From: Ampelocalamus luodianensis
Lineage: Eukaryota; Streptophyta; Magnoliopsida; Poales; Poaceae
NCBI GenBank assembly: GCA_036346255.1
Contig: CM070619.1
Coordinates: 39,252,342 to 39,316,341 of the forward strand
Length of the DNA: 64,000 nt
Reading direction: 5' to 3'
Shown here: piece after piece, positions 35,306 to 46,541 of the stretch
How positions within the stretch are numbered: position 1 is the stretch's first letter
Layout of the letters: each line of letters starts with the position of its first letter
The notes under the pieces: model-generated
What the model was told of the DNA's origin: nothing
The model's input: the letters and a program-made list of their open reading frames with translations, nothing else
Databases searched by the model: none
Made by a program: the position numbers and the translations under genes

Positions 35306-36521
35306 CATTCATTTGATCATGTTGTTCTTACTATTTTCAAATTCTAATATGTTGATTGCAAATTCTATGTATGCATTGCTATGTTGTTTTAAACTATTGT
35401 CAATAGTTGGCCCAGTAGATGCATAATCAGTAGGAAATGTTTAATCCTCTACTACTGAGCCTAGGATTACTTGCTGTGATTTTGGGTTCGCTTGATGAAC
35501 CCTTGTCACTTAGTAGTTTACGTGTCATTATGCTTAGCCATGCTTAGCTATCGGTAGAAATGGGCGGTTATCGACTCGTCGATAACCTTGATCACACAAA
35601 CTATTATACTCTGTATACCTCAGCCTTGTGCTATGTCTAAATTGCAAAACTAAAACTGAAAATGAAAAAAATTTAGACTTGGGCACAATGGTAAGATGGT
35701 GTGATCTGTTGGGTGTGATTGGTATGGTGCAGGGTCAATTAAGGACCGAACTACTTGTGAGTATCCGTTATCTCGAGCATTCTCGTATGCGTGCTAACCA
35801 CACTAGAGGATATGGGACCTCTCTTAGCTGAGTACTTTGTCTTTGTGTTAATCAATGAGTCGCGTGGTGGGTTGCATATTTGATTATATGCAACATGGAC
35901 ACGTTTGTAGGAGAGGAACACCCGCGAGGCGGTTTATCACGCTCCACGTATGGCTCCTTGTGATCCATATTTAGTCGACGGATCGCTAAGGATTAACCCC
36001 ATACGTGCGTCTCTTGATTAGCATATTCCATTGGAAAGGGTTCGTAGGACTTAGCCGTGCAGCATACCAAAGGAAGTGTGCTTAATAGCTTGGCAAAAGC
36101 GATCGAAGTGTGGGTACATTGGTACACCTGCGAGGATTAAAACTATTCGAATAGCCTCGTCCTAGGATATGGACACGCTTGGATAAGCTTTTCAAGAGTT
36201 AGACTACAACCTTTTTAAAATTATAACTTGATGGTGGTATGAATCAGGGATTCATGCTATGTTGTGGTGGCTTTGGGGAAAGTCACTTCTAGGTGGATAC
36301 TTGTTACTTATGTTTACTCGCTGTTATTTAAATGCTTAAAAACAGATTTTACAAACTGTTGTTCAATCTATTACATAATGCAAATGAAACTTGCTTTGTG
36401 CGTCCAAAGAACCATATAACTACATTCCTTTGAATCTGACTTTCATGTAGCTATGTATAGGCTTGTTACTCGTAAGTCTTGAGAACATTTTTGTACTCAC
36501 TGCATTGCTTGTGTTGTGCAG

Positions 36522-36588
36522 AGGATGATAGTGAGTCCGATGGACCTCACTTTTGTGAGTTGTCTTTGTGGCGCTTTAAGGGCGATTA
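36522..36588 (+). other. Exon-like open segment 2 in LTR E
   Basis: Right after the acceptor-like TTGTGTTGTGCAG. The frame DDSESDGPHFCEL... runs to TAG at 36586-36588. E3 and D keep GPHFCE and the place of the stop, while the acidic residues vary (DD/EE). The pattern looks like protein-level constraint, but no protein match is known to me. Confidence 0.5.
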
Positions 36589-36927
36589 GCTTGGCGGCCG
36601 GTCGGTTGCCCTGTGGTGTTATGTGGCTAACCGGTCGTCTTTTGGTTTAAGCCATCTTATGGCAACTTTTGCTTCCGCTGTTACTCATTCGATACTTGTG
36701 ATATTTGGCCGGTCGGCTGTGTTGCAATAACTTATATTATGTATGTCTTTTGGGTAGACTTGTTATATTCTGTTGTATGGAAATGATGCATGCTTTGATT
36801 TGATGTATGTGTGCTGCTTGTTCTGGGAGGCACATGTTCATCGAGACGCGGATTATTCTATTTGTGATACTAGAACCAGTGGAAGGTTAAGTATTACAAG
36901 TTTAATAAACCGGGGTCTCACACTTAT

Positions 36928-38696
36928 TACTAATATCAAGAATAATTCACTCTTAACAATGTTCGTTATCATCAACTCTTCCTTTATAAAGTCCTCAAAA
37001 ACTGACCAAACTGTTACATTTCACTTTATCATCCCATCCTCAAATGAGAGTACACCAAATTCTTACTCTCTCACTATAACAACCACCATATTTTAGAAGG
37101 AACCTACTACACAATTTACAAGGTTACACCAAAACCCTTTCATCAAAGACATACTTTATCCGACAATTTTACCATCAAGCAAACACATGTCACCTATTCA
37201 ATCCCATTGTAAACCTTACCAAAAGAAACACAACATATTATTTCCTAACATTTTTGTTATCTTAAAAAGATTGCAACAGTCAATCTGTTCTAGAGTATAT
37301 CTAATACCCCAACTGCACTATCGGGGCAAGACCTCTTTTAACAAGGACATGCAGCCACAATACATCCTCGTGAAACACTCGTGAGTAAATTACTTTCAAA
37401 TTTCAACCCTTCACCTATTCGGAATACTCACATTTATTTAGTACACACTAATTCCAATCTAGAGGTTATCATAAACTTTTGATGATTATTCAATCATGGA
37501 CGAATTGATGGTCCTGTAATTATTTGTACTCCCACGAGCATAAATAAGATCATCAAATATCCAATTAAAGAAAATTTCTATATTAATATCTACCAAGGCG
37601 ACGATCGAACACATCTTATATTTCTCTTCCCATAGATTAGATTAAACCATTGAGATCAAATAATCTAACAAGTTTAGCAAACTAAACAGCTCTAGGGGTC
37701 AACCACTCCGTTAAAGTTCCATAGTTGTTAATAACTCTATTGATTTCAATTAGGTGTAGCCATACACTTAATCACAGTCCAACAAGAACTACTACATGGC
37801 ACCATCAAATTAATCAACTTTCCTTCCAGGGATCTTGGTTAGGATCGATTATACGCCACACTTCAGACCCAACTTGATAACTCATATCATATTCACTAAT
37901 TTCTCTGATTATAACCTCCCACTTAACCACGAGACAACATCGCTAGAGGGTTTAGCATTATCTTTCATAAAAGAACCTTTCAACTTCAACACTCAAAATA
38001 CCCAAAAGAGATAAATTGAATCAAAACTTCCAAGTACTACAAGACTTGCAAAAGGAAACTTTCATTATCCAAATCATCAAGCGAAATAGTTGGGTCACAA
38101 TTTCCGATGAAAGGCAAAACTCAATACAAGGGTCAATATTGACAACTAACCAAGTCCACCACCACAAGATTAACTCAACAATTGGAAAAACAATGATTGT
38201 TAACGGACAAATTAAGCCAATGAAAACACATCAATCCTTCTCAAAGAAACCCACCAACCTGCAATGAACTCCTGACCCAAAGAAATTCATCGACCACAAC
38301 TGAACAAGAGTTGACTAAATTCAAACTCAAAGAAGGGAACAACTTCTCTAAAGTACTCACTATCACGTCGGTACTAAGATAACTGAGGTAACCTCTTCCC
38401 TTCTCTCATACCACGAACAATGGTGTAACCTGGTAAAGCCTAGGGCCACAACCATGACCTCAATCCTCTCAACACGCGCTACCATCACTCATTCTAATTA
38501 TAGAATCATATTATAGGTATATAAGGTCATCTCATAATAGGAATCATCAATACAACATAACAGAAGCGTAAATGCAATGCTTGACCCACCCCATCCTCAT
38601 GCACGGTGTGTCGAGTTTTCGATTAATTAACCATTAACAATTTTTTTAACAAGCTAAGTTACCTAAGTCGTTAATGTTTCACCACGGACCTCGACC
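36928..38696 (-). pseudogene. A2 interior, fossil gag region
   Basis: Continues the A2 interior after E and matches A1 1-1645 by eye at roughly four bases in five. The Gly/Arg-rich start and the 'accacgaacaatggtgtaacctggt' phrase are near 38410-38440. No open frame above 110 codons and none with a motif. Confidence 0.6.
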
Positions 38697-38708
38697 GCTC
38701 TAATACCA
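38697..38708 (-). other. A2 primer-binding site with one change
   Basis: GCTCTAATACCA; its reverse complement TGGTATTAGAGC differs from the standard TGGTATCAGAGC by one C-to-T change. The LTR start next to it (38710) has also lost its TGTAAC form. Confidence 0.85.
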
Positions 38709-38709
38709 A

Positions 38710-40894
38710 TCAGAACACCTCACCCAACATGAGCCTAGAATGCTACTAAACAAATCCTAATAATTCTAATCAAAACAAACTTAATAAATTTCGGCAGAAC
38801 CTCCCTTGTAAAGTTAATTACACGGAGGTTCCAACATTCAAATGAATCATAAATTAACCAAACTACCATCCAGAGACATCAAAAGATAATCAAAGATATG
38901 CTACGTATCCAGCATTCCAGTGAAGTATAAAGTTCCACTACTCATCGTTATTACACTTAAACCACTTCAAGACACAAGATATAATAAACCTTTGAGCATC
39001 TCGCCCATTTATTAAAAACAATTACGATCTGAAGATCATTCAACTTTATTTAGTTCATGTGGCATGTGTGTGACTAGCAGTCTACTTCCCCCCATGCATG
39101 TCGTTCTTGGCTCGGGTACATAAAATAACAACAAAAGCAAGAGTGAGTCCACAGACTCAGCAAGTACAGAAATAGAAGCCATAACATCAGCATCAATATA
39201 TAGAAGATCAACAACAAACATTTCAGATGCAGATGCAATGCTCAAGGATCCTTTCTCTTTATCTTTCTGTGTGCATTACACCGGTAATGCAGAGTATGCA
39301 ACCGTCGCCGCATACCCATGACTGTGCGCGCACGCACAGGGACCAATTGCCCATTACTCCGCAAGTAATGGGGACCTCAAGCCCACACTCCACGAGTGTG
39401 GGGATCTCGGGCCCATCACAATCATGACTGGGATCTCAAAGGAAATACACCTGGTCACCACGCGACCAAGCCTCAACATGATCTCAATATGCACATGCTC
39501 ATCATTTATTCATCATCCAATTACCAAAAGACGATAACATCATACAACAATAGAGCATAGACATATTTGAAGCATCCATCAGTCTTAAACAATCATCATG
39601 CCAACAATCTCACTATGCCATTGCATATCGAAAAGCACACAAACATAACCAATCAATCACAACCACGAATCAACAATGCACTTGACTTAACCACGTGAGA
39701 ACTGGGAACGTGAAGTCGGTGCTGCCTCCGGTACTCATCCCCAACCTAAATTCAATCAAGAACATAGACTAAGACCACAGTAACGAACCACATGAATTCT
39801 AAAAACAAACACAACTAGCAATAGCTCGCAACCCAATCCCGACTCCAAATTTCTAATTGCTGTTCTGTACCTTCTGTGAACAGTCAAGTTCTAAAATTCA
39901 TATCTTTCCGTACAGTGGTCTAAATTAGGAGTTCTTGGACTTCATTGAAAGGCAATCAAATTTCCCAACTAAACCTAGTTGGTGAGCTTCCCTGATTCGG
40001 CCATCTAAAATCACTTTTAAGCTGATTAACAAAACATCGATTTCACGTCACCCTTTCTGGACAGCGCACTAAAACTATCATAACGTTCAGATCGTTTAAC
40101 CAAATTTCGTGTTCTTGTGCTTCCCTAAAAGCTACGACAATTATCTACAACTTTAGTTATACTGAGAACCTCTAATTCTCTCTTTAATGGATCGCAAAGG
40201 TCAGATCACTAAAACCTGTCCAGAAACTGACAGGGTTGCAGAACAGCCGCACCAATAAAATCATAACTTTTTCTACAGAGGTCCAAAAATCACGATCTAG
40301 CACTTCATTGAAAGCTATTGACGTCCTCTACAATTTTCTAGGAGACGTCCGAGATTGAATCCGCACTTAACTATATCAAAACGTCCCTCTAACGCGATCT
40401 GTCCTGAGGAGACAGAAAACCGACATTGCTACAACAATTAAATATGCATCTAATTAGGGGGAAACAGGGGTTACCCTTGAAGAACCACCACCGAACGTGA
40501 TGAACACTCACCCCAGGCCACGATCTCTCCTTCCCCCTTTCCTCTTCCTCTTCTCCTCCTTCTTCTTGGCGATCTGCTCCCGGCGAGCCTCCTTCTTCCT
40601 CCTCGACACCGACAGGGGCAACATCTTCTTGGCTGCAGCAAGGGGCTTCAAGGGAGGAGGAGATGCTGCTGGACATGGGGAGGCATAGGAGGAAAGAGGG
40701 GAATGGGGGTGGCCAAGGGGGAGGGGGAGGGGGAGGGGTGCGGCCAAGAGGGGGAGAGGAGGGTGGCTAGGGTTTTGGGGTTGGGGCGCCTCCCCCCCCT
40801 TCATTGGCCGGCCACCTCATGGCCAAATGGGCCAAGGCCCAGGCCCAAGTTTCCCAAATAAAGCTGCAAACCCCTCCGTTATCTACTTAATTAA
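38710..40894 (-). repeat. A2 5' LTR, main part
   Basis: Matches 23968-26130 of the other LTR. The first bases are altered (TCAGAAC for TGTAAC). It is interrupted at ATTAA (40890-40894) by E3, and the last 96 bases of the LTR follow at 45269-45364. Confidence 0.9.
39273..39470. repeat. Hairpin row in A2 5' LTR
   Basis: GCATTAC/GTAATGC at about 39274-39291, then CCCATTACT/AGTAATGGG, CCCACACTC/GAGTGTGGG, CCCA...TGGG and GGTCAC/GCGACC. More complete than the row in the 3' LTR. Confidence 0.82.
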
Positions 40895-41244
40895 TGTGAG
40901 GACCGCGGTTTATTCGGCTTGTACTGCTTAACCACCCACTTGGTCCTAGCAGCACAAATCAAATAAACCAAGCCTCGAGATATGTATACTTCCCAGAAAT
41001 GCAGTATACACACCCCGTTACAAAATCATGCATCAATTCCTTTCATACACATAGAGCCGAAGCAAAAGCAACAACTGAAAGACATAGATAATATAAAGAG
41101 AGTTATTACAAAAGAGAGGCCGACCGGCCAAATAACACATAAGTAACTAATTTAAACAGCGGAAGCAAAATGGCCATAAGATGGCGATAAACAAAAGCCA
41201 ATCGGTGTGCCTTTACTCACAAGGCAACCAACCGGACCGCCAAG

Positions 41245-41312
41245 CTAATCGTCCCAAACAGCGCAAGAACACGGCTCACAAAAGTGAGGCCCTTGGGGCT
41301 CACTTTCTTCCT
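41245..41312 (-). other. Exon-like open segment 2 in LTR E3
   Basis: After an acceptor-like TTGTTGTAG (reverse strand), the frame EESEPQGPHFCEPCSCAV runs into WDD and a TAG stop at 41247-41245. It is the cleanest of the three copies. Compare 17698-17766 and 36522-36588. Confidence 0.5.
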
Positions 41313-42504
41313 CTACAACAATTAATATTAAGCAAGCGATGAGTACAAAAATTATTTTTGTACTCGCAAGACTGACGTGTGAGATAACAGAACTATAATT
41401 AACTACATGCAAGCTTTATTTAAGTGGATGAGGCTCTGGACTTATTTTCAGCATAAAGCAAGTTTTCATTTGCAATAGGGTAATAGATTCAAAGCAAGTT
41501 TGCAATTAAATTTTATTGTTCAAATAAAAGAGAGACAAATTATAACAATAGATAGATGACAACACCAACCTAGAAGTGACTAACCCATAGTCACCACAAC
41601 AATAGCATGAAGTACCCCTTCATACCACCCATGTCAAGTTTAAGTTTTTAAAAGGTTGTAGTCTAGTTCTTGTGGGAAATAACCAAGCGTGTCCATAACC
41701 TAGGACGAGGCTATTCGAATAGTTTTAACCTGCAGGTGTACCAATGTACCCACACGATAGACCGCCTTTCCACCACCACAGTTAGCACACTTCCTTTGGT
41801 ATGCGGGCATGGCTAAGTCTAACAAGACGCTTTCCAATGGACGATGCTAATTAAGAGCCGCAACCCACGGGAGAAAGACACATTAGACAGCCTAACCGGT
41901 CTGCTAATGCTCCCCTTCAAACACCACAAACACACACACACAGGAACGCACCCACCGACCAGCTCATAATTAACACCTCCCAAAGTACTTAGTCAAGAGA
42001 GGTTCCATATCCCCCTCGTGTGGTTAGCACGCAACAATTGCTTGGATCAATGGCACAAGTAACTCGGTCCTTAGGGACTTAGGCACCATTCCAATCACAC
42101 CCAACAGATCACCCAACATACCATTGTGCCCAAGCCAAGATATAATTTTTGTTTTCAGTTTTTGATTTGCAAAATGGTAAAACACAAGGGTTGGACATAA
42201 TAGAATAATAATAGCATTTGTGTGATCAAGATCACCGACTAAGTCGATGATCGCCCAATACTACCGATACTAGGCATGGCTAAGCAATATTTATCCGAAT
42301 CTACTAAGTGACAAGAGCTCATCCAGTGAACTCTAATCACAAAGAAATAACCTAGGCTCAGGTAGTAGAGGATAATCATTTACCTACAGATTATGCAACT
42401 AGAGGTCTAACTAATCAATTTAACAACAAAATAGCAATACATACATAGAAGTTAAACAAAATATTAGACTTTAAAAGTAATGGGATCAATGGAAATGATC
42501 AAAC

Positions 42505-42573
42505 TGCTTGCTCGCTTGTCGTTGCTCAAACTGTTGCGGAGGATCGTTCTCGGGTTACCGCAAATGTCGAAAC
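42505..42573 (-). other. Exon-like open segment 1 in LTR E3
   Basis: Starts after GCGTAG (reverse strand) and shares STFAVT with D, then after one indel ENDPPQQFEQ. D has QNDPPQQIEQ at the same place. Confidence 0.4.
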
Positions 42574-45268
42574 CTACGCAAAAGCAAAAGAAGCGAGAAC
42601 AACCAATAAGACGAGCAACACTTAAACAAAAGAGCAAGCAAAATTTATCCAATTTCGACGAAATTTATGCACAAGGTAGAATAGGAATACACCCAGACAT
42701 AGAAACTGGAAAAACCTAATTTGGATTTGTGGTGCAAAAGATATTCCCTAAAAACCTATTTTCGACCATAATTAGGTACTGTAGCAAAAATATTTTCTAG
42801 AAAGATTTTGAAGCTGAAACTTTTCTGGTAGCTACCTACTGCTATAGTGATAAGCCATATAAAATTTCAGGTCATTTGGAGTTATATTGAAAGAGTTATG
42901 ATTTGTCTAAATTGTTTAGGGTATTAAACTAAAATATGATCCTTATGATTTTTTAAAACAGTAAAATTTGTGAAACCAATTTTCCTAGAAAATACACCAT
43001 CATTGGAAGCTAATCTAATTGGATTCATACAAAAATCGGCTATAGATAAAAAGATATGCATTTTACAAGTTTGCTAAAAGTTCTGAAAAACAGTATTAAG
43101 TTCACTTGTTTAATATTTTTGAAAAAGGTTTTCCATGTTGGATCATGGTCTACAATTATTTTTCTAATTAAGTTCAAGGTATAAGGAAGCTAACAAAATT
43201 AGAATCATCTAATTTGGATCTATAGTTACAGAGATACAAAAATGACAAGACCCTAAAGTTCTGCCGTTTTTGGACTTAGCATTTTCGGGGATTTCCCTAA
43301 CACCCGGAGACGTGCACGATTGAGAGCCGTCGATCTCAGATCGGACGTCCCCGGTTGAACCCGAGCGACACAGGCACTGAGCGCGCCGAAGAGGGCGGCG
43401 ACGTGGAGAGCTGAGGGCCGTAGATCTCTAGATCGGACGACCACTAACGAGCCACGTCGCCCGACGCTGCTGCCGCTCGTCCGACAACAGAGCCGAGCAA
43501 AACTCGAGCTCGCCGGGCGTGTCACCGGCGAGGAGCTCGTGCGAGGCCGGAAGAAGCTAAACGAAACCTCGCTATTGCGCACGGATGGCACCGCGCGGCG
43601 CGCGCGGCGGAGGAGTGCTACTGGCCAAAACAAAACGATGACAAGGCTAAGCTACGCGCGGTGGGCGGTGCAAAAGCTATGGCGGGGTCCTATGGACTTA
43701 ACGCGACCAACCGAGTCCATACGGTAGCCGGCGAGCCGAGGCTAACGGCGGCGGCGCGACCAAACAGGAACCACGCCACGGTGCGGAAAGCTAAGCGGGA
43801 AGAGATTAAGCTCACCAGGTTCATCAAGATGATGACGGGGTTGGGGTGGACGGAGGATGAACGGAGCAGCCCGGTGGCGAGGATCGGCGGTGCGGGGATG
43901 CCTCAACGCGAGGGCCGACCTGGCCAAACCGGCAACACCGGTGGTACCATGAGCTTCGCAATACCACGAGAAGCTCCGGGAGGCGAGGATTGGGAAATGG
44001 GGTCTTACCACACCGGAGAAGAAAGGGGGCACTGGCGGCGCGAGCTCCAAAACTCAATCCTCGCGCCTCTGAGGAAACCCAAAATAGGTGAGGTTAAGCA
44101 CCACGAGGTAAGAGGAAGGAGCAGGAGGAAGAATCGGGCGAGGAGCCACTGGAGCACCGTCGACGACAGAGCTCCCAGCTCGGCAATGGCGGAGATGGGC
44201 GCTGGGGTGGTATGGGCTCGCTCAAGCTCGGAGGTGCAAGAGAGAGCTGCGGGAGAGGAAAGGAAGCCAAAGGAGGTGACCCGGGCTTAAGTAGCGGGAA
44301 GAGCGAGAGGGCACCGTTGCTCGCCTCGGGTTCTCGCTGCCTCTGGTGCCGTGGCGGCGGGAGCAGTGGCGATGGACTTTCAAGGCGGCCGCCGACGGGC
44401 ATTAAATGCGCTGCAGACACCCGTTGCGAGTCGCCGGATGGGAGTGGCACGCTGCGCTCACGCCGGCTCCGCCATGACGTAGCGCCGCGCGAGCGAGAGG
44501 AAGGCGACGACGGCCAGCCGTCCGATCTACATCCAAGGGCTAACATGGGATCGAGTTGAAACGGCGTTGGGCAAACCTCGACCGCCCGATTGAAATCCAA
44601 CGGTCGAGAATCAAAGGGCAACCGGAGGGGTCCGAATGCCTACACGGATGTGAGCCGTTCGATGGAGATCCAACGGTCCAGAGCGCGCGCGCCCGCTCGC
44701 CCGCGCCGGGTGTGGTTAGTTGACTCGGCCGAGTCAGTTGGCTCGAGCCCGAGTCTGACTCGCACCCGAGGAACAATGCAAACCAGTTAGGTTTTGAATT
44801 TGAAAGGCTGGAACTTTGGGGATTTAATTGAGGTATCAAATCAACTCCAAAATTCATGAAATTTTAACTGGAGCTTGCTTACCTTGGGTTTACCTCCCAT
44901 AAAATTTCCAGAGGTTTTTGTGCACTGAATTTTTCTCAATAAATTCCAGAAGGCTACTTCAAAGGTTTGACCAAGGTTTGACTTGCCTCTAAAATATTTC
45001 AAACAATTTCCAAAATTTATGAAGTAATTCAGAGGGGTCACAAGGCAACCTTAGAACCCCGGAAAATTATTTCCAAGGGTTTGACCCAAGATTTCCCCAA
45101 AGGATGTTTTTGAATTGATATATTGGAGGGTTTTGATTTTAGATTTCCCAAAATCCTTTTACAAGAATTTCAGAAAAGCTCAAAAGCACAAGGATGTAAG
45201 AAAAGTTTTAATTTACCCTCATTTTATTACATTTGAAACACAAACCAAAATGGGGATGTTACAATTAA

Positions 45269-45364
45269 GTATTTTCTATTTGATCCTTCACCTGGATCAA
45301 TTTCTAAATAGTCCTTTTCTTCGAATATTCGGCTTTCTCTCAAAATCTACTATGGAGTATTACA
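45269..45364 (-). repeat. A2 5' LTR, remaining end
   Basis: 'gtattttctatttgatcc...' to GAGTATTACA, matching the end of the 3' LTR at 26129-26224. It is followed by ATCTG and B's gag. Confidence 0.9.
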
Positions 45365-45881
45365 ATCTGACTGGTCCCTGAACTAGGGTCCTGGCTGAAA
45401 GAACCCCTTCCCACCAGATATCAGCTTGGCCCTTCAATTGAAAGGCCACAAACCGCGCCTTCTGCGTCGAGGTCATCTCTAAAGCTCCAAATTGCCTCTC
45501 CATGTAACGTAACCAATCTGCAGTCTGAACTGGAGTACCCACTCCGTCGAAAGTGTCAAAATGGAGCGACATCCACTCACGGAGGCTCATCCTGGCCTCG
45601 GGTGGAGCTGCTGCAACGACCGGCTCTACCACAGGCGCAGGTGCCGCGGGAGGGGTGGCCTGCAACTGCTGACGAAGACGCTGAACCTCCCTCTCAAGAT
45701 TTTGAATGATCACAGCTGACGTGGCCTGAGCTTCAGCGACCGGTTGAGCAGCTGAGGCAACCTCCTCAGCGGTAGTACCAGCAGCTTCCTCAGTCAGAGG
45801 TGAAGAGATAGCCGGACCACGTCCATGACCGCGGCCACGGCTCGGTGGAAGGCCACGGCCACGACCCACTCCTCTCGCCAT
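45365..45881 (-). pseudogene. B gag, N-terminal part
   Basis: A clean frame starting at the methionine 45881, about 190 bases after the primer site. It has an Arg/Gly-rich start, a coiled-coil segment (residues about 55-75, LEREVQRLRQQLQ) and the gypsy capsid motif WLRYMERQFGAL...WWEGV (residues about 133-160). It forms the particle shell. It ends at the A2 insertion and continues at 23967. Confidence 0.9.
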
Positions 45882-46073
45882 CTAAGAGCACCATAGCAAA
45901 TAAACTAAACATTTAGCTCAACAATTCAATGAAATCACAGAGTCAATATCACAACTGCTCATGAAATGAAACATAACAGTGGAAACTTGTAGAAACAACG
46001 AATAACCCAAACCCACCTACTGTGCGTAGTGTGTCAATTTAATTTATAACTATCATCCACGGACCTAAAGCCC
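45882..46073 (-). other. B 5' untranslated leader
   Basis: 192 bases between the primer site and the gag start codon. No frame or other signal recognised. Confidence 0.6.
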
Positions 46074-46085
46074 GCTCTGATACCA
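46074..46085 (-). other. B primer-binding site
   Basis: GCTCTGATACCA, the exact reverse complement of TGGTATCAGAGC, two bases left of the LTR start at 46088. Confidence 0.92.
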
Positions 46086-46087
46086 AC

Positions 46088-46473
46088 TGTAACACCCTGG
46101 CTATTCAGAAGCCAAGATGTCACCTATTTATTCTAACATTCTACACAATGCGGAAGAATATGAAATAAGTATATCAACTAATGGCAGTATTAAAACAAAC
46201 AGGACATGGTGAAGGTATCCTTCCTTCACCTTCTAAGTTATTTATTACAGATCATCAATAAAGAAGGTTCACATGCAGTAATAAATCAACTTATTGTGGA
46301 GAAGGTATCCTTCCTTCAGCATTTAGAATTAATTATTACAGTTCATCAATAACGAATGTAAGATAGAACTAAATTTAATCTTGAACTTGAATATGATGAT
46401 GTGAATGAGTAGTGCGTGTCTGCTCCCTCCCAAGTGAGCCAACATCAGGGGTTACCTAAAATAAACAAACACC
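46088..46473 (-). repeat. B 5' LTR, left part
   Basis: TGTAACACCCTGG start. It runs to the hAT insertion; the LTR resumes at 50087. The last 8 bases (46466-46473, CAAACACC) are the hAT target. Confidence 0.9.
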
Positions 46474-46541
46474 CAGTGGCGAATCCACCGGGTGGGCTTC
46501 ATCAGGCTGAAGCCCACCCTCCACTGCCGGCCGAACCCCCC

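Larger units (their letters stand above)
28634..36922 (+). mobile_element. Giant solo LTR E (with F2 inside)
   Basis: Begins TGTAACATCCC and ends GGGGTCTCACA, flanked by the exact duplication CTTAT (28629-28633 and 36923-36927). After removing F2 it is about 5.1 kb. No primer site, polypurine tract or pol motif is present and no second copy of its ends, so a solo LTR is the best reading. E3 and D are the same family. LTRs of 4-5 kb are unusual. Confidence 0.85.
32653..36922 (+). repeat. LTR E, second part after F2
   Basis: Begins with the target base group GAGGC. In order it holds a promoter-like stretch with TTATAAG near 32947, a leader with the 'gccattgttga' block shared with D (33048), a zone of repeated 'gatcttgatccaacgg' type phrases (34130-34400), an AT-rich zone and two exon-like segments. 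The last segment precedes GGGGTCTCACA. No gene. Confidence 0.8.
40895..45263 (-). mobile_element. Giant solo LTR E3
   Basis: TGTGAGGACC...GGGATGTTACA, 4369 bases, flanked by ATTAA on both sides (40890-40894 and 45264-45268). Its reverse complement matches D and E. No pol, primer site or polypurine tract. Frames at 43253-44621 (up to 209 codons) overlap on both strands in GC-rich DNA and show no domain. Confidence 0.88.
23968..45364 (-). mobile_element. Element A2: non-autonomous Ty3/gypsy-type element inserted in B gag
   Basis: Both LTRs are present (23968-26224 and 38710-45364) with polypurine tract next to the left LTR and primer site next to the right one, so it reads on the minus strand. 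Flanking bases are ATGTG at the left (23963-23967) and ATCTG at the right (45365-45369), a target duplication with one later change. Removing the element and one duplicate puts B's gag back in frame. Its interior has no working frame. It carries E in the interior and E3 in the 5' LTR. Confidence 0.93.

Noticed and set aside
28634..36922. E as a complete element with two short LTRs
   Set aside because: The first and last few hundred bases are not repeats of each other, and no primer site or polypurine tract follows the ends.
40389..40804. Acidic and Leu/Pro-rich frames in A2's 5' LTR
   Set aside because: Low-complexity C/T-rich leader shared with the other LTR, where frames differ.
43253..44621. 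Long overlapping frames (up to 209 codons) in E3
   Set aside because: They lie on both strands in GC-rich LTR sequence, lack any domain, and corresponding stretches of D and E are not open.
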